Origin: Candidatus Paraprevotella stercoravium | Lineage (GTDB): Bacteria; Bacteroidota; Bacteroidia; Bacteroidales; Bacteroidaceae | Length of the DNA stretch: 37,639 nt | NCBI GenBank assembly: GCA_944320795.1 | Contig: CALUIU010000031.1 | Location: 1-37,639, forward strand | Direction of reading: 5' to 3' | Shown: positions 8,965-18,616 of the stretch, in pieces | How positions within the stretch are numbered: position 1 is the first letter of the stretch | Layout of the letters: each line of letters opens with the position of its first letter | Position numbers and translations under genes: made by a program | The notes under the pieces: model-generated | The model's database searches: none | The model's input: the letters and a program-made list of their open reading frames with translations, nothing else | What the model was told of the DNA's origin: nothing

Positions 8965-10563
8965 ATGTTTGCAGAACTGCTTAAATCCTCTTATTTCGCT
9001 CTGTTTGTCATTGTGGCTTTGGGATTCATGCTGGGCAGAATCCGTATCAAAGGTCTGTCACTCGACATCTCAGCGGTGATTTTTGTCGCTCTTTTATTCG
9101 GACACTATGGTGTACTGATCCCCAAGGAATTGGGCGATCTGGGTCTGGTGCTCTTTATCTTTACCATCGGTATTCAGGCCGGTCCCGGATTCTTTGATTC
9201 CTTCCGAAGCAAGGGAAAGACCCTGATTCTGATTACCGTACTGATTATTCTTTCGGCATCCCTCACCGCCGTGGGACTGAAATATCTGTTCGGACTGGAC
9301 ACCCCAAGTACTGTGGGCCTCATTGCCGGTGCGCTGACCAGTACCCCGGGTCTGGCCGTAGCCATCGACAGTACCAACTCACCGCTGGCATCCATTGCCT
9401 ATGGTATTGCTTACCCCTTCGGTGTCATCGGTGTAATTCTTTTTGTCAAGCTGCTTCCCCGCCTGCTTAAAGTCAATCTGGAAGAAGAAGCCCGGCAACT
9501 GGAAGCTGAACGCATCGGCCAGTTCCCGCAACTGAAAACCTGTGTGTTCCATGTGACCAACTCCGCAGCCTTCGGCAAGTCCCTGGCCCAGCTGAACATC
9601 CGTGCCGTAACAGGTGCCGTGGTATCACGAATCAAAAGCGGAGAACAGATTCTCATGCCGTCAGCTTCATATGCCTTGCAACAGAATGATTACATTCAGG
9701 CTGTGGGTAGCGAAGAATCTTTGGCCATGCTGGCCGAAATGATGGGAGAACGTCAGGAAGGAGAGCTTCCGCTCACCAAACGGCAGATTGTGGAAACCAT
9801 CCTGCTTACTAAAAAGGATATGGTCAACAAAAATATCGGCAGTCTGAACCTTCATGAAAACTATGGCTGCACCATCACCCGTGTGCGCCGTAGCGGTATC
9901 GACCTGACTCCTACCCCGGATCTGGTGCTGAAGTTTGGCGACAAGCTGATGATTGTGGGCGAGATCGAAGGTGTGAAGGGAGCTTCCGAATTATTAGGAA
10001 ATAACGTAAAATTACTGTCCGATACAGACTTCTTCCCGATTGCAGTGGGCATCGTACTCGGTGTGTTGGTAGGCAAACTGAATGTCACCTTTCCGGGCGG
10101 TGTATCCTTCTCACCGGGACTGACCGGAGGCGTGTTGCTCACCTCTCTGGTACTGAGTGCCATCGGCAAGACCGGACCGATTCTTTGGAACATGTCCGGT
10201 CCGGCCAACCAGTTGTTGCGCCAGTTCGGTCTGTTACTTTTCCTCGCCGAAGTAGGAACTTCTGCCGGTCAGAAACTGGTAGCCACATTCCAGGAAAGCG
10301 GTTGGAGCATGTTCGTGGTGGGTATGTTCATCACCCTGGTACCGATGATCATTGCCACCCTTGTGGCCCGTCTGGTATTCAAGATTTCCATGCTCGACCT
10401 TTTGGGTACCCTCACCGGCGGTATGACCAGTACTCCGGGTCTGGCAGCGGCCGACTCTATGGTGGACAGCAATATCCCGGGAGTGGCCTATGCCACAGTT
10501 TACCCGATTGCCATGGTCTTCCTGATCCTGTTCATTCAGTTGATTTCGGTATTTGTGGTATAA
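8965..10563 (+). CDS. AspT/YidE-type transporter (aspartate:alanine exchanger family)
   Basis: A 532-residue inner-membrane protein with the internal duplication typical of the AAE exchanger family (AspT, YidE, YbjL). Each half contains a GxxxTSTPGLAxA signature: ALTSTPGLAVAIDSTNSPLASIAYGIAYPFG at about 125-155, and TGGMTSTPGLAAADSMVDS near the C-terminus. Between the membrane halves lie two RCK-C (TrkA-C) cytosolic domains (about 180-345), thought to sense a ligand in this family. The substrate cannot be read from sequence; exchange of amino or dicarboxylic acids is a family inference. It is transcribed away from serS from its own promoter and ends before a strong hairpin shared with the convergent ATPase gene. 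Confidence 0.9.
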   Translation: MFAELLKSSYFALFVIVALGFMLGRIRIKGLSLDISAVIFVALLFGHYGVLIPKELGDLGLVLFIFTIGIQAGPGFFDSFRSKGKTLILITVLIILSASLTAVGLKYLFGLDTPSTVGLIAGALTSTPGLAVAIDSTNSPLASIAYGIAYPFGVIGVILFVKLLPRLLKVNLEEEARQLEAERIGQFPQLKTCVFHVTNSAAFGKSLAQLNIRAVTGAVVSRIKSGEQILMPSASYALQQNDYIQAVGSEESLAMLAEMMGERQEGELPLTKRQIVETILLTKKDMVNKNIGSLNLHENYGCTITRVRRSGIDLTPTPDLVLKFGDKLMIVGEIEGVKGASELLGNNVKLLSDTDFFPIAVGIVLGVLVGKLNVTFPGGVSFSPGLTGGVLLTSLVLSAIGKTGPILWNMSGPANQLLRQFGLLLFLAEVGTSAGQKLVATFQESGWSMFVVGMFITLVPMIIATLVARLVFKISMLDLLGTLTGGMTSTPGLAAADSMVDSNIPGVAYATVYPIAMVFLILFIQLISVFVV

Positions 10564-10591
10564 TCTCGTCTTGATTTAAAGATACATACAG

Positions 10592-10643
10592 CAATCCCCT
10601 CCTTTTAAAACTGGTTTAAAACGGTTTTAAAAGGAGGGGATTG
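10592..10643. terminator. Bidirectional terminator hairpin, dispersed repeat copy 1
   Basis: Perfect 20-bp arms (10592-10611 with 10624-10643) read CAATCCCCTCCTTTTAAAAC and its complement around a 12-base loop. It lies between the converging antiporter and AAA-ATPase genes. The arm sequence and the preceding ATACATACAG recur at 26736-26798, so this is a repeat family used as a terminator. Confidence 0.75.
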
Positions 10644-10710
10644 TCATATATTAATACTCTATCATAACAGTCCTATCGGATCAATTTTTTCACTCCGAGA
10701 CCGTTGCGAA

Positions 10711-12285
10711 TTAGTTGTTTTTTACCGCCCAGTCACCGATCGTGCCTGTCTCCGAAGAGAAACCGGCGCCGATGCAGTACAGCTTCCGGTTGTCGGCGGC
10801 ATATTCCCGGGCATAGCCTTTCTCTTCGATCTGTCGCAAGGCTTCTTCGGCCGTACCGTCCAGCTTGAACTCGAATATATAAATATAGTCGGCCGTTTCC
10901 AGCACACAGTCTACACGGCCTTGACTCTGCACCTTCTCCACATACACCGTGTACACGCTCACCAGACGCAGAATCAGATAGAACGTATATTGGAAATAAC
11001 GCTCCCGCTCCGCCTCATCTTCCTTACGCCGCATCGTATAAGGAATGCTCGAAAGGAAAGAAGTAAACAGAGTATGCACCCGCTCCACATCGCCCTGGCG
11101 CAAAGCCACTACCAGACTTCGGATCCAACCACCGGTTTCCTCCTTCGGTTGCAGATAAGCGGCCGAAAGCATCGTCAAAAAACCGTTCTTCACCTCATTG
11201 TTCGGAAAGTCAAGCAGGAAAGTATTGAAATCCCGGTCATAAGCCTTCACCGTCAGATAACCGCTCTGGTAAATCATCGGCAGAGGACGTTCCACATCGG
11301 CCTTGTAGTCGATAAACTCCTCCGGAGGGTAATACTTGCCTGTCAGTTCGTTCATATTCTCCTTGAAGTGAGAAAGCAGACGAATCAGATAGGTCGGTGT
11401 ACCTGTGCTGAACCAATAATTATCAACACTCATACGATCCAGAGCATTGAGCAAGCTAAACGGATTATAAATATCTGTCAAGCGCTTACTAAAGTGATAA
11501 CCGTCATACTGCTGTTTCAAACGCAGGCGCATTTCTTCCGGAGTACACTGATATTCGACAGCCATAGCGGCTATCGGTTCCGCAAAATTACGGTCAATCT
11601 CCTCCTGCGTAATACCACACAATGCCTCGTAACGGGCATCCATACTGATGTCCTTAGGCTGGTTGAACCCGCTGAACACACTGACCTGAGAAAACTTGGT
11701 CACTCCCGTCAGCAGCACAAACTGCAAATGGCTGTCCGCCCCTTTGAAAACCGAATAAAATGCTTTCAGAATATTACGATGCTGATTCTCCAGATCGGTA
11801 TCCACATCCAGCACATCCAGTATCGGCTTGTCGTACTCATCGATAAGCACCACGGCACGGCGACCGGCCTGTTGGTGGGCCGTTTCCAGAATATTGATGA
11901 AACGGTCGCCGTAGCCCAATTCATGAGTCCGAACCGGCAGATTATACTGCTGTTCCCATTGTGTCAGATAAAAATTTATTTTCTGTTCCAGTTCTCCCGG
12001 CTTCGTAAAATTTCCTCCATTGAAATCCACATGAAATACCGGATATACCGCCCACTCCTTTTCCAGACGTTCCATAGCCAGGCCACGGAACAGTTCCTTC
12101 CGCCCCAGATAATAATTCTCCAAGGTGGAGACCAGCAGACTCTTGCCAAAACGACGAGGACGACTCAAAAAGTAAATACTTCCTTCATGTGTCAGACTGT
12201 AAATCAAATCGGTTTTGTCTACATACATATAACCGTCTTCCACAATACGGTCAAAGCTCTGAATACCTATCGGATATTTCATCAT
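10711..12285 (-). CDS. AAA-ATPase-like protein with C-terminal PD-(D/E)XK nuclease-like domain
   Basis: A 524-residue protein of the multi-copy Bacteroidetes family that joins an AAA-ATPase-like domain (PF09820 type) to a PDDEXK_9 domain (DUF1703 type). The start YPIGIQSFDRIVEDGYMYVDKTD is the family signature. The P-loop region is SRPRRFGKSLLV (41-52) and Walker B is VVLIDEYDKP (about 145-154). The nuclease-like part near the C-terminus reads VDCVLETADYIYIFEFKLDG, giving the D...ExK triad, followed by QIEEKGYA. These proteins are abundant and often mobile or variably present; their function is unproven, and defence and DNA processing are only suggestions. Nothing looks broken. It lies just outside the sulfatase remnant that borders the export cluster. 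Confidence 0.9.
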   Translation of the reverse strand: MMKYPIGIQSFDRIVEDGYMYVDKTDLIYSLTHEGSIYFLSRPRRFGKSLLVSTLENYYLGRKELFRGLAMERLEKEWAVYPVFHVDFNGGNFTKPGELEQKINFYLTQWEQQYNLPVRTHELGYGDRFINILETAHQQAGRRAVVLIDEYDKPILDVLDVDTDLENQHRNILKAFYSVFKGADSHLQFVLLTGVTKFSQVSVFSGFNQPKDISMDARYEALCGITQEEIDRNFAEPIAAMAVEYQCTPEEMRLRLKQQYDGYHFSKRLTDIYNPFSLLNALDRMSVDNYWFSTGTPTYLIRLLSHFKENMNELTGKYYPPEEFIDYKADVERPLPMIYQSGYLTVKAYDRDFNTFLLDFPNNEVKNGFLTMLSAAYLQPKEETGGWIRSLVVALRQGDVERVHTLFTSFLSSIPYTMRRKEDEAERERYFQYTFYLILRLVSVYTVYVEKVQSQGRVDCVLETADYIYIFEFKLDGTAEEALRQIEEKGYAREYAADNRKLYCIGAGFSSETGTIGDWAVKNN

Positions 12286-12393
12286 GGTCTTCTTTTTTAA
12301 GTTTTACGCAAAGATAATATTAAAATAGACTTATCCCCCGTTTATAAAGAAAAATATTCGGAGAAGTCATTTCTCCAGAAATGCTACCTATCA

Positions 12394-12654
12394 CATCCGT
12401 CCCTCTCTCACTGCCTGAAGCTTCGCCTTCAGTTCCTGAGCCTTCTGCCCGTTCTGCTCAATCACATAATCGCGTCCCTGCGCATCATACCCCAACAAAA
12501 TTGTCAGATGGTTCTCGCTATCCGGTGCCGATCCCTGTGGCAGACGGGCCTGAAGCAATTCTCCAAAAGAGCGGAACAAATCAATCTGTGAGAACAGGGC
12601 GTCCGATGTCTTACCTTTACGGACATGCTGTGGCCAGGAAACGATAAACGGAAT
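12394..12654 (-). pseudogene. Remnant of the sulfatase gene 3' end with internal 57-codon deletion
   Basis: This stretch aligns without other gaps to 26911-27342, the 3' part of the intact sulfatase gene, except for a 171-bp in-frame deletion corresponding to 26973-27143. The remaining frame still encodes segments such as FRSFGELLQARLPQGSAP and NGQKAQELKAKLQAVREGRM with only a few substitutions. Similarity stops abruptly at about 12654, 24 bases before the glycosyltransferase stop. It lacks the catalytic N-terminal half, so it is non-functional. It is in the same orientation as the full gene, about 14.5 kb away. Confidence 0.9.
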
Positions 12655-12677
12655 TCACAGGTTGGAGAATATTTATT

Positions 12678-14243
12678 TCAGACAAATTCATTCGATAAAT
12701 CAGGATAAAAAACCAGTGTCTGCTGACTTAATTCAAGCAAAACAGTCTCCAATGAATCCGCTTCTTGAAAATCATACAACAAGATCTTCTCAAATAAAGA
12801 AGCAAAGATAACAAAGAACTGAACAGGTCTACTCTTACCACCCAATAACAAATCCATATGCTTCTGATGCGCATTCAAAACATTCCGTAAAAACATGGGA
12901 TAGGTATAATATACTGTAAAGGAATGACTTTCCAGACAAAAGGAAATGACTTCTTCTTCCTTTTCCATTGCATCCTTAACTGCTTTCACCAGACAATTCC
13001 ACAAATCAATATTTTTCATGTCTTTAACTGCCATCCAAATGCAATTAAACTCTTTACGACCGTTAAACTGTGCCGATAATCTTTTCTTTACCTCCTTCTT
13101 TTCCTGAACATACGCAACATAGGTAGAAAGAATGAGATGTTTACTACTCTCCACAAGTTGTTCCATGATACCATCCATCACTTTTCCCCAACGTTCCCAA
13201 TTCAGACGCGTCCGATAGCTTTCAAGCGCATTCCCGCTCATCCGCTCATATTCAGCAATATTCTGCAACAATCCATGGATTACCTGAGCATAAATATCCG
13301 GAGTATCCGACAAGGAAAACAGGTATCCGTTCTCTCCGGAATGTATAATCTGGGGAATCCCTCCCACATCAGAAGTCATTACCGGAAGGCCATAAGCGGC
13401 TGCCTCGCAATTCACAATTCCATAACACTCAAAGCAAGTAGGCGCAATCAGAAAATGAGATTTACGAAACAGAGAGTCCAGGAAAACGCAATCTTGGACC
13501 TTACGTTTATCCAGATCCGGATATACCATAACCCCATCATCCTCTATTTCAAAAGGGGGAGTACACCCAACCAAAGAAAGTGACACCGTGCAATCAGAAA
13601 GTTTTTTCAAGGCCTGATATACCTCCAAAGCAAATTGCCCTCTTTTTCTTTCCCATTCCCGTCCGATAAACAATAAATGACACTGCCCGTCCCGGATTGT
13701 CTTTCCCAAAGGAAAAGGCTCCGGAACGGAAAGATTCGCCCCAAATTCCAGCACGGTGACTTTTTCCGGATCCGCTCCGTAATGCGTTACGGCACTGTTT
13801 GCGGCCCAGTCCGATGAATAGACCAGACGGTCAGCCTTCTGGATGCTCCGACGTTCCAGATCATCCGATATTCTGTCCCAAGTATGATAAGGCTTTGGAT
13901 TATAAGACCGGAACAGGCGGTATGTGGTATCTCCGATATAAATTACCGGAATGTCCGTTACCAGATCGGCCAGAAAGAAATCATCCCTGCAAAGAATCAA
14001 GTCATAGGACTCCCGTAAAAAGAAGTGCGACAATATTTTCCCGAAAAAGGCGCTATGCCCGTTCAATATACGATAAAGCGAATATCCGCTTCCCTGTTGC
14101 TTTTTCCGGGCATAAGCCATCAAATCTCCGGCCACCCAGGTCACCTGATGCTTCTTTTGCAACTGATGATACATATAATACAAAGTCCCGGACCAATTAC
14201 GGATATTCCCCGGATCCAATGAAGAAAGAAACGCGATTCTCAT
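12678..14243 (-). CDS. GT4-type glycosyltransferase with long C-terminal extension
   Basis: A 521-residue GT-B glycosyltransferase. It starts MRIAFLSSLDPGNIRNWSGTLYYM, an acceptor-domain start. The donor domain contains LLFIGREWERKRGQ and the nucleotide-sugar motif FLIAPTCFECYGIVNCEAAAYGLPVM (around 265-290), the E-x7-E pattern of GT4 enzymes, then SDVGGIPQIIHSGENGYLF. Residues about 370-521 are an extra helical part not explained by the GT4 fold. It lies 14 bases downstream of the exporter gene and is the last gene of the cluster. Candidate acceptors are the GG-leader protein or an envelope glycan; the sequence does not decide. The sugar is unknown. Confidence 0.85.
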   Translation of the reverse strand: MRIAFLSSLDPGNIRNWSGTLYYMYHQLQKKHQVTWVAGDLMAYARKKQQGSGYSLYRILNGHSAFFGKILSHFFLRESYDLILCRDDFFLADLVTDIPVIYIGDTTYRLFRSYNPKPYHTWDRISDDLERRSIQKADRLVYSSDWAANSAVTHYGADPEKVTVLEFGANLSVPEPFPLGKTIRDGQCHLLFIGREWERKRGQFALEVYQALKKLSDCTVSLSLVGCTPPFEIEDDGVMVYPDLDKRKVQDCVFLDSLFRKSHFLIAPTCFECYGIVNCEAAAYGLPVMTSDVGGIPQIIHSGENGYLFSLSDTPDIYAQVIHGLLQNIAEYERMSGNALESYRTRLNWERWGKVMDGIMEQLVESSKHLILSTYVAYVQEKKEVKKRLSAQFNGRKEFNCIWMAVKDMKNIDLWNCLVKAVKDAMEKEEEVISFCLESHSFTVYYTYPMFLRNVLNAHQKHMDLLLGGKSRPVQFFVIFASLFEKILLYDFQEADSLETVLLELSQQTLVFYPDLSNEFV

Positions 14244-14257
14244 ACCTCCCTACGTTT

Positions 14258-16450
14258 TTATTCTTTTTCAATGTAATCAGATTGAGATTCCACCAATTCA
14301 TAATAATACCCTTTCCGCTCCATCAGCGTTTCATGATTACCGACCTCCACTATTTGTCCCTGATGAAGCACCACAATCTGATCCGCGTTACGGATGGTAC
14401 TCAGACGATGCGCAATAACGACCACAGTGCGCTGTTCATAAGCCTTATTCAAAGCATCTACAATTTTCCGCTCATTAATAGTATCCAAAGAATTGGTAGC
14501 CTCATCCAAAAACAAATACTGAGGATTACGATATAAAGCCCGGGCAATTAAAAGACGCTGCTTCTGTCCCCCGCTCAAGCCACGCCCGGTTTCTCCGATC
14601 AGCGTATCGAATCCCTTGGGCATGGCATTGATCTCATCTTCTATCTGTGCTATGCGGCAACACTCATGCAACCGGTCATGATCCAGATGTTCATCATCCA
14701 GAACAATATTGTTCAAAACCGTATCGCTGAAAATCTTGCCTTCCTGCATCACAACGCCGCAAAGGTTACGCCATTGTCTCAAGTTGATGGCCGTAACATT
14801 CATCCCGCCCATCTTGATATCTCCATAAGTGGGTTTATACAGACGGACCAACAACTTCAATAGGGTAGACTTGCCACTACCGCTTCCTCCGACAATCGCT
14901 GTCACTTTGTTTTGGGGGATGCGCAGATAAATATTTTTAAGTACTAAGGGAGCATTCGGAGTATATTGAAACATGACCTTTTCCAACACCAGATCCCGGC
15001 ATTCCGGGAGCACTGTCGTGCCCCCCACGGATAAAAGTTCTTCTTCATCATCCAGCTGCCGGATCTCGTTCATACGCAGAAAACTGATCTTGGCATACTG
15101 CGCTGAGATTACAAAATTGATAAACTGGATCAATGGTCCGTTGAGCATACCGATGATAAATTGTGTAGAAATCATCACACCAAAAGTAATGTCTCCCCGA
15201 ATCACTGCCGTGGCGCAGAAAAAGACGATGGCCATATTCTTCACGCTCTCAATAAACTGCGCCCCCAGATTCTGCATATTCGTAACGGCAAGCACCCTTT
15301 TGTTCACCCGGTACAACCCGGCCTGAATCTCCTCCCATTTCCAGCGACGGTGTTTCTCGTAATTATAGATTTTGATGTCCTGAATGGCATTGACCGTTTC
15401 CACCCAATAACTCTGATCGCGGGAAATGAGTTCAAAATATTCCCAATCCAACTTTTTCCGGATACTTAGGAACACCAAGACCCACAGAACATACAGCACA
15501 GAGCCGGCCAGAAAAATCAGGAAAATAACACGGTTATAATATAACAGGATCAGGGAAAACACCAGAAACGTGAATGTAGAAAACACCAAAGCCAACGAGT
15601 TGTTCATGATAAAACTGCGGATACGCTCATGATCACGTGCCCGTTGCAGAATATCTCCCAACAGTTTGTTCTCAAAAAAGTTTACCGGAAGCTTCATCAG
15701 TTTGATCAGATAATCGGAAATCAAAGCGATATTTACCCGGGCTGTAATATGCATTAAAATCCAGTCACGCACCACATTGAAGACCATCACACTGACCAGA
15801 ATACTGATATTCCCGACCAGAACCATATTGATAAAATTCACGTCCGATGTCTGAATGCCCACATCAATCACAGCCTTGGAAATAAAGGGAAGCATCCCCT
15901 GCAAGGCCGTGACCAAAAGCATGACAGACAAGATTACGGAGAAATTTCCTTTATAAGGATAGAAATATTTCAGGATGCTGAGAAAACTGTTTTTCTGCAT
16001 TTCTTTTTCAGCTTTGGAGTCCTTGAATCCCGCTGTAGGCTCCACAGCCAACAGAACCCCCAAATGAGTTTCCCGATCACACCATCCCTTGGCAAACTCT
16101 TCGTGTGTATAGCGCACACGCCCTTTCATGGGATCGGCCACCCACACGTGTTTCTTGTCTGCCCGATAAACTACGATAAAATGATTCTCGTTCCAGAAAA
16201 GGATGGCAGGAAAGGGCACCTTATAGACCACATCATCCAGGCTGCACCGCAAGGCAAGTGTACGCAAGCCGATAGACTCGGCTCCGGTACTGATATCCAG
16301 CAGGGACACTCCCTGTTTGGTAATGCCACATTTGTCTCTAAGATATTGCAAAGAATAGTACTTACCATAAAATTTGGCAATCATCTTCAGGGAGGCGGGC
16401 CCACAATCTTGTGAGTCCATCTGATATTCAATAGGAAAACGTTTAAACAT
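14258..16450 (-). CDS. C39-peptidase-containing ABC exporter (bacteriocin/GG-leader type)
   Basis: A 730-residue PCAT transporter: it cuts a double-glycine leader and exports the cargo through the inner membrane. The N-terminal C39 peptidase has Cys16 in DSQDCGPAS, His90 in WNENHFIVVY and Asp106 in VADP, the full catalytic triad. About six membrane helices span 165-450. The ATPase domain has Walker A GGSGSGKST (521-529), signature LSGGQKQR (625-632), Walker B YLFLDEAT (645-652) and the H-loop IAHR. All key residues are intact, so it should be active. It follows the HlyD gene by six bases, and with HlyD and TolC it forms a type I-like channel. The obvious cargo is the GG-leader protein encoded four genes upstream of hlyD. 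Confidence 0.95.
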   Translation of the reverse strand: MFKRFPIEYQMDSQDCGPASLKMIAKFYGKYYSLQYLRDKCGITKQGVSLLDISTGAESIGLRTLALRCSLDDVVYKVPFPAILFWNENHFIVVYRADKKHVWVADPMKGRVRYTHEEFAKGWCDRETHLGVLLAVEPTAGFKDSKAEKEMQKNSFLSILKYFYPYKGNFSVILSVMLLVTALQGMLPFISKAVIDVGIQTSDVNFINMVLVGNISILVSVMVFNVVRDWILMHITARVNIALISDYLIKLMKLPVNFFENKLLGDILQRARDHERIRSFIMNNSLALVFSTFTFLVFSLILLYYNRVIFLIFLAGSVLYVLWVLVFLSIRKKLDWEYFELISRDQSYWVETVNAIQDIKIYNYEKHRRWKWEEIQAGLYRVNKRVLAVTNMQNLGAQFIESVKNMAIVFFCATAVIRGDITFGVMISTQFIIGMLNGPLIQFINFVISAQYAKISFLRMNEIRQLDDEEELLSVGGTTVLPECRDLVLEKVMFQYTPNAPLVLKNIYLRIPQNKVTAIVGGSGSGKSTLLKLLVRLYKPTYGDIKMGGMNVTAINLRQWRNLCGVVMQEGKIFSDTVLNNIVLDDEHLDHDRLHECCRIAQIEDEINAMPKGFDTLIGETGRGLSGGQKQRLLIARALYRNPQYLFLDEATNSLDTINERKIVDALNKAYEQRTVVVIAHRLSTIRNADQIVVLHQGQIVEVGNHETLMERKGYYYELVESQSDYIEKE

Positions 16451-16456
16451 AAGCGG

Positions 16457-17773
16457 TTATTTCTCGGTTTTTGATTTAAGGTTGTCAAACAGACGCTGGA
16501 TCAACCTTTTCGGTTTGGTAATGATTTCTATAGTTCCCCTGCTTTCCGGATTCAGTCTGAGCCGTTGTCCGAAATTGGTTTTCGCTCCATCCGGGAAATC
16601 AATCAGTGCCAGATAAACCTCTGCAGTTCCTTCCTGAGTACCAATTTTACGAGTCATCATGGATACGGAGGCCACCCGTCCGGTCAGTTTCCCGAACTCA
16701 TCATACGGATAATCCATCAGCTTTACACCAGCCTCCTGACCCGTTTTTACTTTTCCCGCACCGGAAGGCGAAAGATATACTTCACCCACAATTCTCCCTT
16801 CCTCGGGGATGATACAAAACAACTCCTGCGCCGCGTCTACAAAGGCATATTCTTTCCAAAAGCCTAAATATTCCAGCTCCCCGGAAACGGGAGAAACAAA
16901 AAGGTAATGCTCCTTCCACAAACGTACCACATTGCACAAAGCGTTGAATGCCGACTCCAGTTCAGAATACGCGGACAGCAAAGCTTCCTGTTCTTCTATA
17001 TCGGTACGAACCAGCTCCAAATTACTCCGACTGATATCCGCCTCCTTAACCAGCCTGTTACTTTCTACATTCTGACAGGCCTCCCTACGGTTCAGCCATT
17101 CATCCCGCCGGCTCTGATAAGCCTCCTTGCTGATCCCTTTCTCCTGCATCAGCAGACTGTCTTCATGCAACAGTTTTCCGACTCCATCCAACAGTTCCCG
17201 CTTTACCTCCCTTTCACGAAGCAGGCTTTCCATCAGGGCGCGGTCGGCGCGGATTTGCTCTCTCAAAGAAGAACGCATATTGTCATACAGTCCCGAATGA
17301 CGCAACAGATCCAATTTCCATTTACTCTGTGCGAAACTGTTGTAGGCGGAAGTCATATCCCCCAACAAAAGCTTACGGTTAGGAATCATAAAGGATTTAT
17401 GAATATCCACCGTATCCAGAAAACGGTCCAGCCACAGAAAGTCCGGGTAGTCTACCCCGCTCTCCATATATGCTACATAATCCCCTTTCTTCAGATTCTC
17501 CCCGTTCCGACGCACCAAACGCAAACGGCCGGAAGACTGCGCGCTCAACCGGACCGGAGCGGATTCCGAAGTAACAGTAATTTCACCAAGCACTGTATCC
17601 GGATACTTGATGACAAAACCCAATATGAACACCACACCAATCAGAATAAAAGTAATCAGTGCCGTCCACATCGCCCAACGGGTAGGCATGCGGTCTACGA
17701 TATCCCGCACTTCCTCGCTATAATTATGCTTTTGCCTATTTAAAGCATCATGTTCCTCGTTCATTTGACTCAT
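16457..17773 (-). CDS. HlyD-family periplasmic adaptor
   Basis: A 438-residue membrane-fusion protein that links the ABC exporter to the outer-membrane TolC-type duct. It has a short cytosolic N-terminus, one membrane helix at about 37-57 (WTALITFILIGVVFILGFVIKY), a first lipoyl half (VRLSAQSSGRLRLVRRNGENLKKGDYVAYME), a long Glu/Arg/Leu-rich coiled-coil hairpin (about 145-270), a second lipoyl half (YLFVSPVSGELEYLG) and a beta-barrel region. This matches adaptors paired with C39 exporters. It lies 9 bases after the GT2 gene and 6 bases before the exporter gene, so translation is probably coupled. Confidence 0.93.
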   Translation of the reverse strand: MSQMNEEHDALNRQKHNYSEEVRDIVDRMPTRWAMWTALITFILIGVVFILGFVIKYPDTVLGEITVTSESAPVRLSAQSSGRLRLVRRNGENLKKGDYVAYMESGVDYPDFLWLDRFLDTVDIHKSFMIPNRKLLLGDMTSAYNSFAQSKWKLDLLRHSGLYDNMRSSLREQIRADRALMESLLREREVKRELLDGVGKLLHEDSLLMQEKGISKEAYQSRRDEWLNRREACQNVESNRLVKEADISRSNLELVRTDIEEQEALLSAYSELESAFNALCNVVRLWKEHYLFVSPVSGELEYLGFWKEYAFVDAAQELFCIIPEEGRIVGEVYLSPSGAGKVKTGQEAGVKLMDYPYDEFGKLTGRVASVSMMTRKIGTQEGTAEVYLALIDFPDGAKTNFGQRLRLNPESRGTIEIITKPKRLIQRLFDNLKSKTEK

Positions 17774-17782
17774 AAAACCTAA

Positions 17783-18613
17783 TTATGACAGATTCTGTTT
17801 GAACAACATGTAGACATATCTATAAAGTAATTCTTCACTGAGCATATTTTTGGATTTCATCTCTTTCAATAACGCGTAGAATCGCTCCACAAGTTCCTTT
17901 TCATGAACTTGACCTACCATCCAGTTTACGAGTTCCTCTTTAACCTTTTGCCCGGAAATCCGTTGCTGAGAAGCCTTAGTCCTTGATACCTGTTCAGATG
18001 AATAACGGTAAAAAAGCAAAGACTGGGGTTCAACATAAAAAACAGCTCCATACTCTGCTGCTCTTGTCCACATTCGATAATCTTCAGCATAGATAAAATC
18101 CTTTTCATATTCCAATGCATGCCGGACCAGAAAAGAACGTTTCATCATCATCGCAGAATGACAAAATATATTCTCACCCAACAGAACTAACGACGGCCTA
18201 AGTACCAAGCCACTGTGCTTCCGGACTACCATATGATTATGCTCCTCGTTCGTAAGCAAGGTAAACCAGGAATTACAGAAATCTATCTCCGGATTTCTTT
18301 CCATTAAAGACACCTGAATCTTCAATCGGTCCGGATGCATCACATCATCCGCATCCATCCGGGCAATATATTTTCCTTGTGCCATCCTCAAGCCATCGTT
18401 TAAAGCAGAAATGAAATCATGATTCCTTTTCACATATTTTATCCGCTTATCCTTATATGAAAGAATGACTTGCTCTGTACTATCCGTAGAACCATCGTTC
18501 AGAATCAAAAGCTCAAAATCCGTATAACTCTGATTCAATACACTGTCTATCGCTTCCGCAATCCATTTTTCTCCGTTAAAAACCGGCATCAAAACACTGA
18601 CATTTACTCTCAT
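17783..18613 (-). CDS. GT2-family glycosyltransferase
   Basis: A 276-residue GT-A glycosyltransferase. Signatures are VSVLMPVFNGEKWIAEAIDSVL (5-26), ILNDGSTD (37-44), the metal-binding DADD at 87-90 and AEDYRMWTRAAEYG near 195, which supplies the catalytic Asp region. No membrane anchor is present, so it acts in the cytoplasm. It is wedged between a GT4 gene (3 bases) and the hlyD gene (9 bases), inside the export operon, so a role in decorating the exported protein or in a linked glycan is likely. The sugar is unknown. Confidence 0.92.
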   Translation of the reverse strand: MRVNVSVLMPVFNGEKWIAEAIDSVLNQSYTDFELLILNDGSTDSTEQVILSYKDKRIKYVKRNHDFISALNDGLRMAQGKYIARMDADDVMHPDRLKIQVSLMERNPEIDFCNSWFTLLTNEEHNHMVVRKHSGLVLRPSLVLLGENIFCHSAMMMKRSFLVRHALEYEKDFIYAEDYRMWTRAAEYGAVFYVEPQSLLFYRYSSEQVSRTKASQQRISGQKVKEELVNWMVGQVHEKELVERFYALLKEMKSKNMLSEELLYRYVYMLFKQNLS

Positions 18614-18616
18614 AGT

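Noticed and set aside
10921-12300. Long plus-strand frame of 459 residues opposite the AAA-ATPase-like gene
   Set aside because: It is antisense to a well-recognised gene, with low-complexity His/Gln/Ile-rich translation and no motif.
12391-12579. A functional 62-residue protein in the sulfatase remnant
   Set aside because: It is the degraded 3' end of a sulfatase with an internal deletion and only a TTG start; no catalytic part remains.
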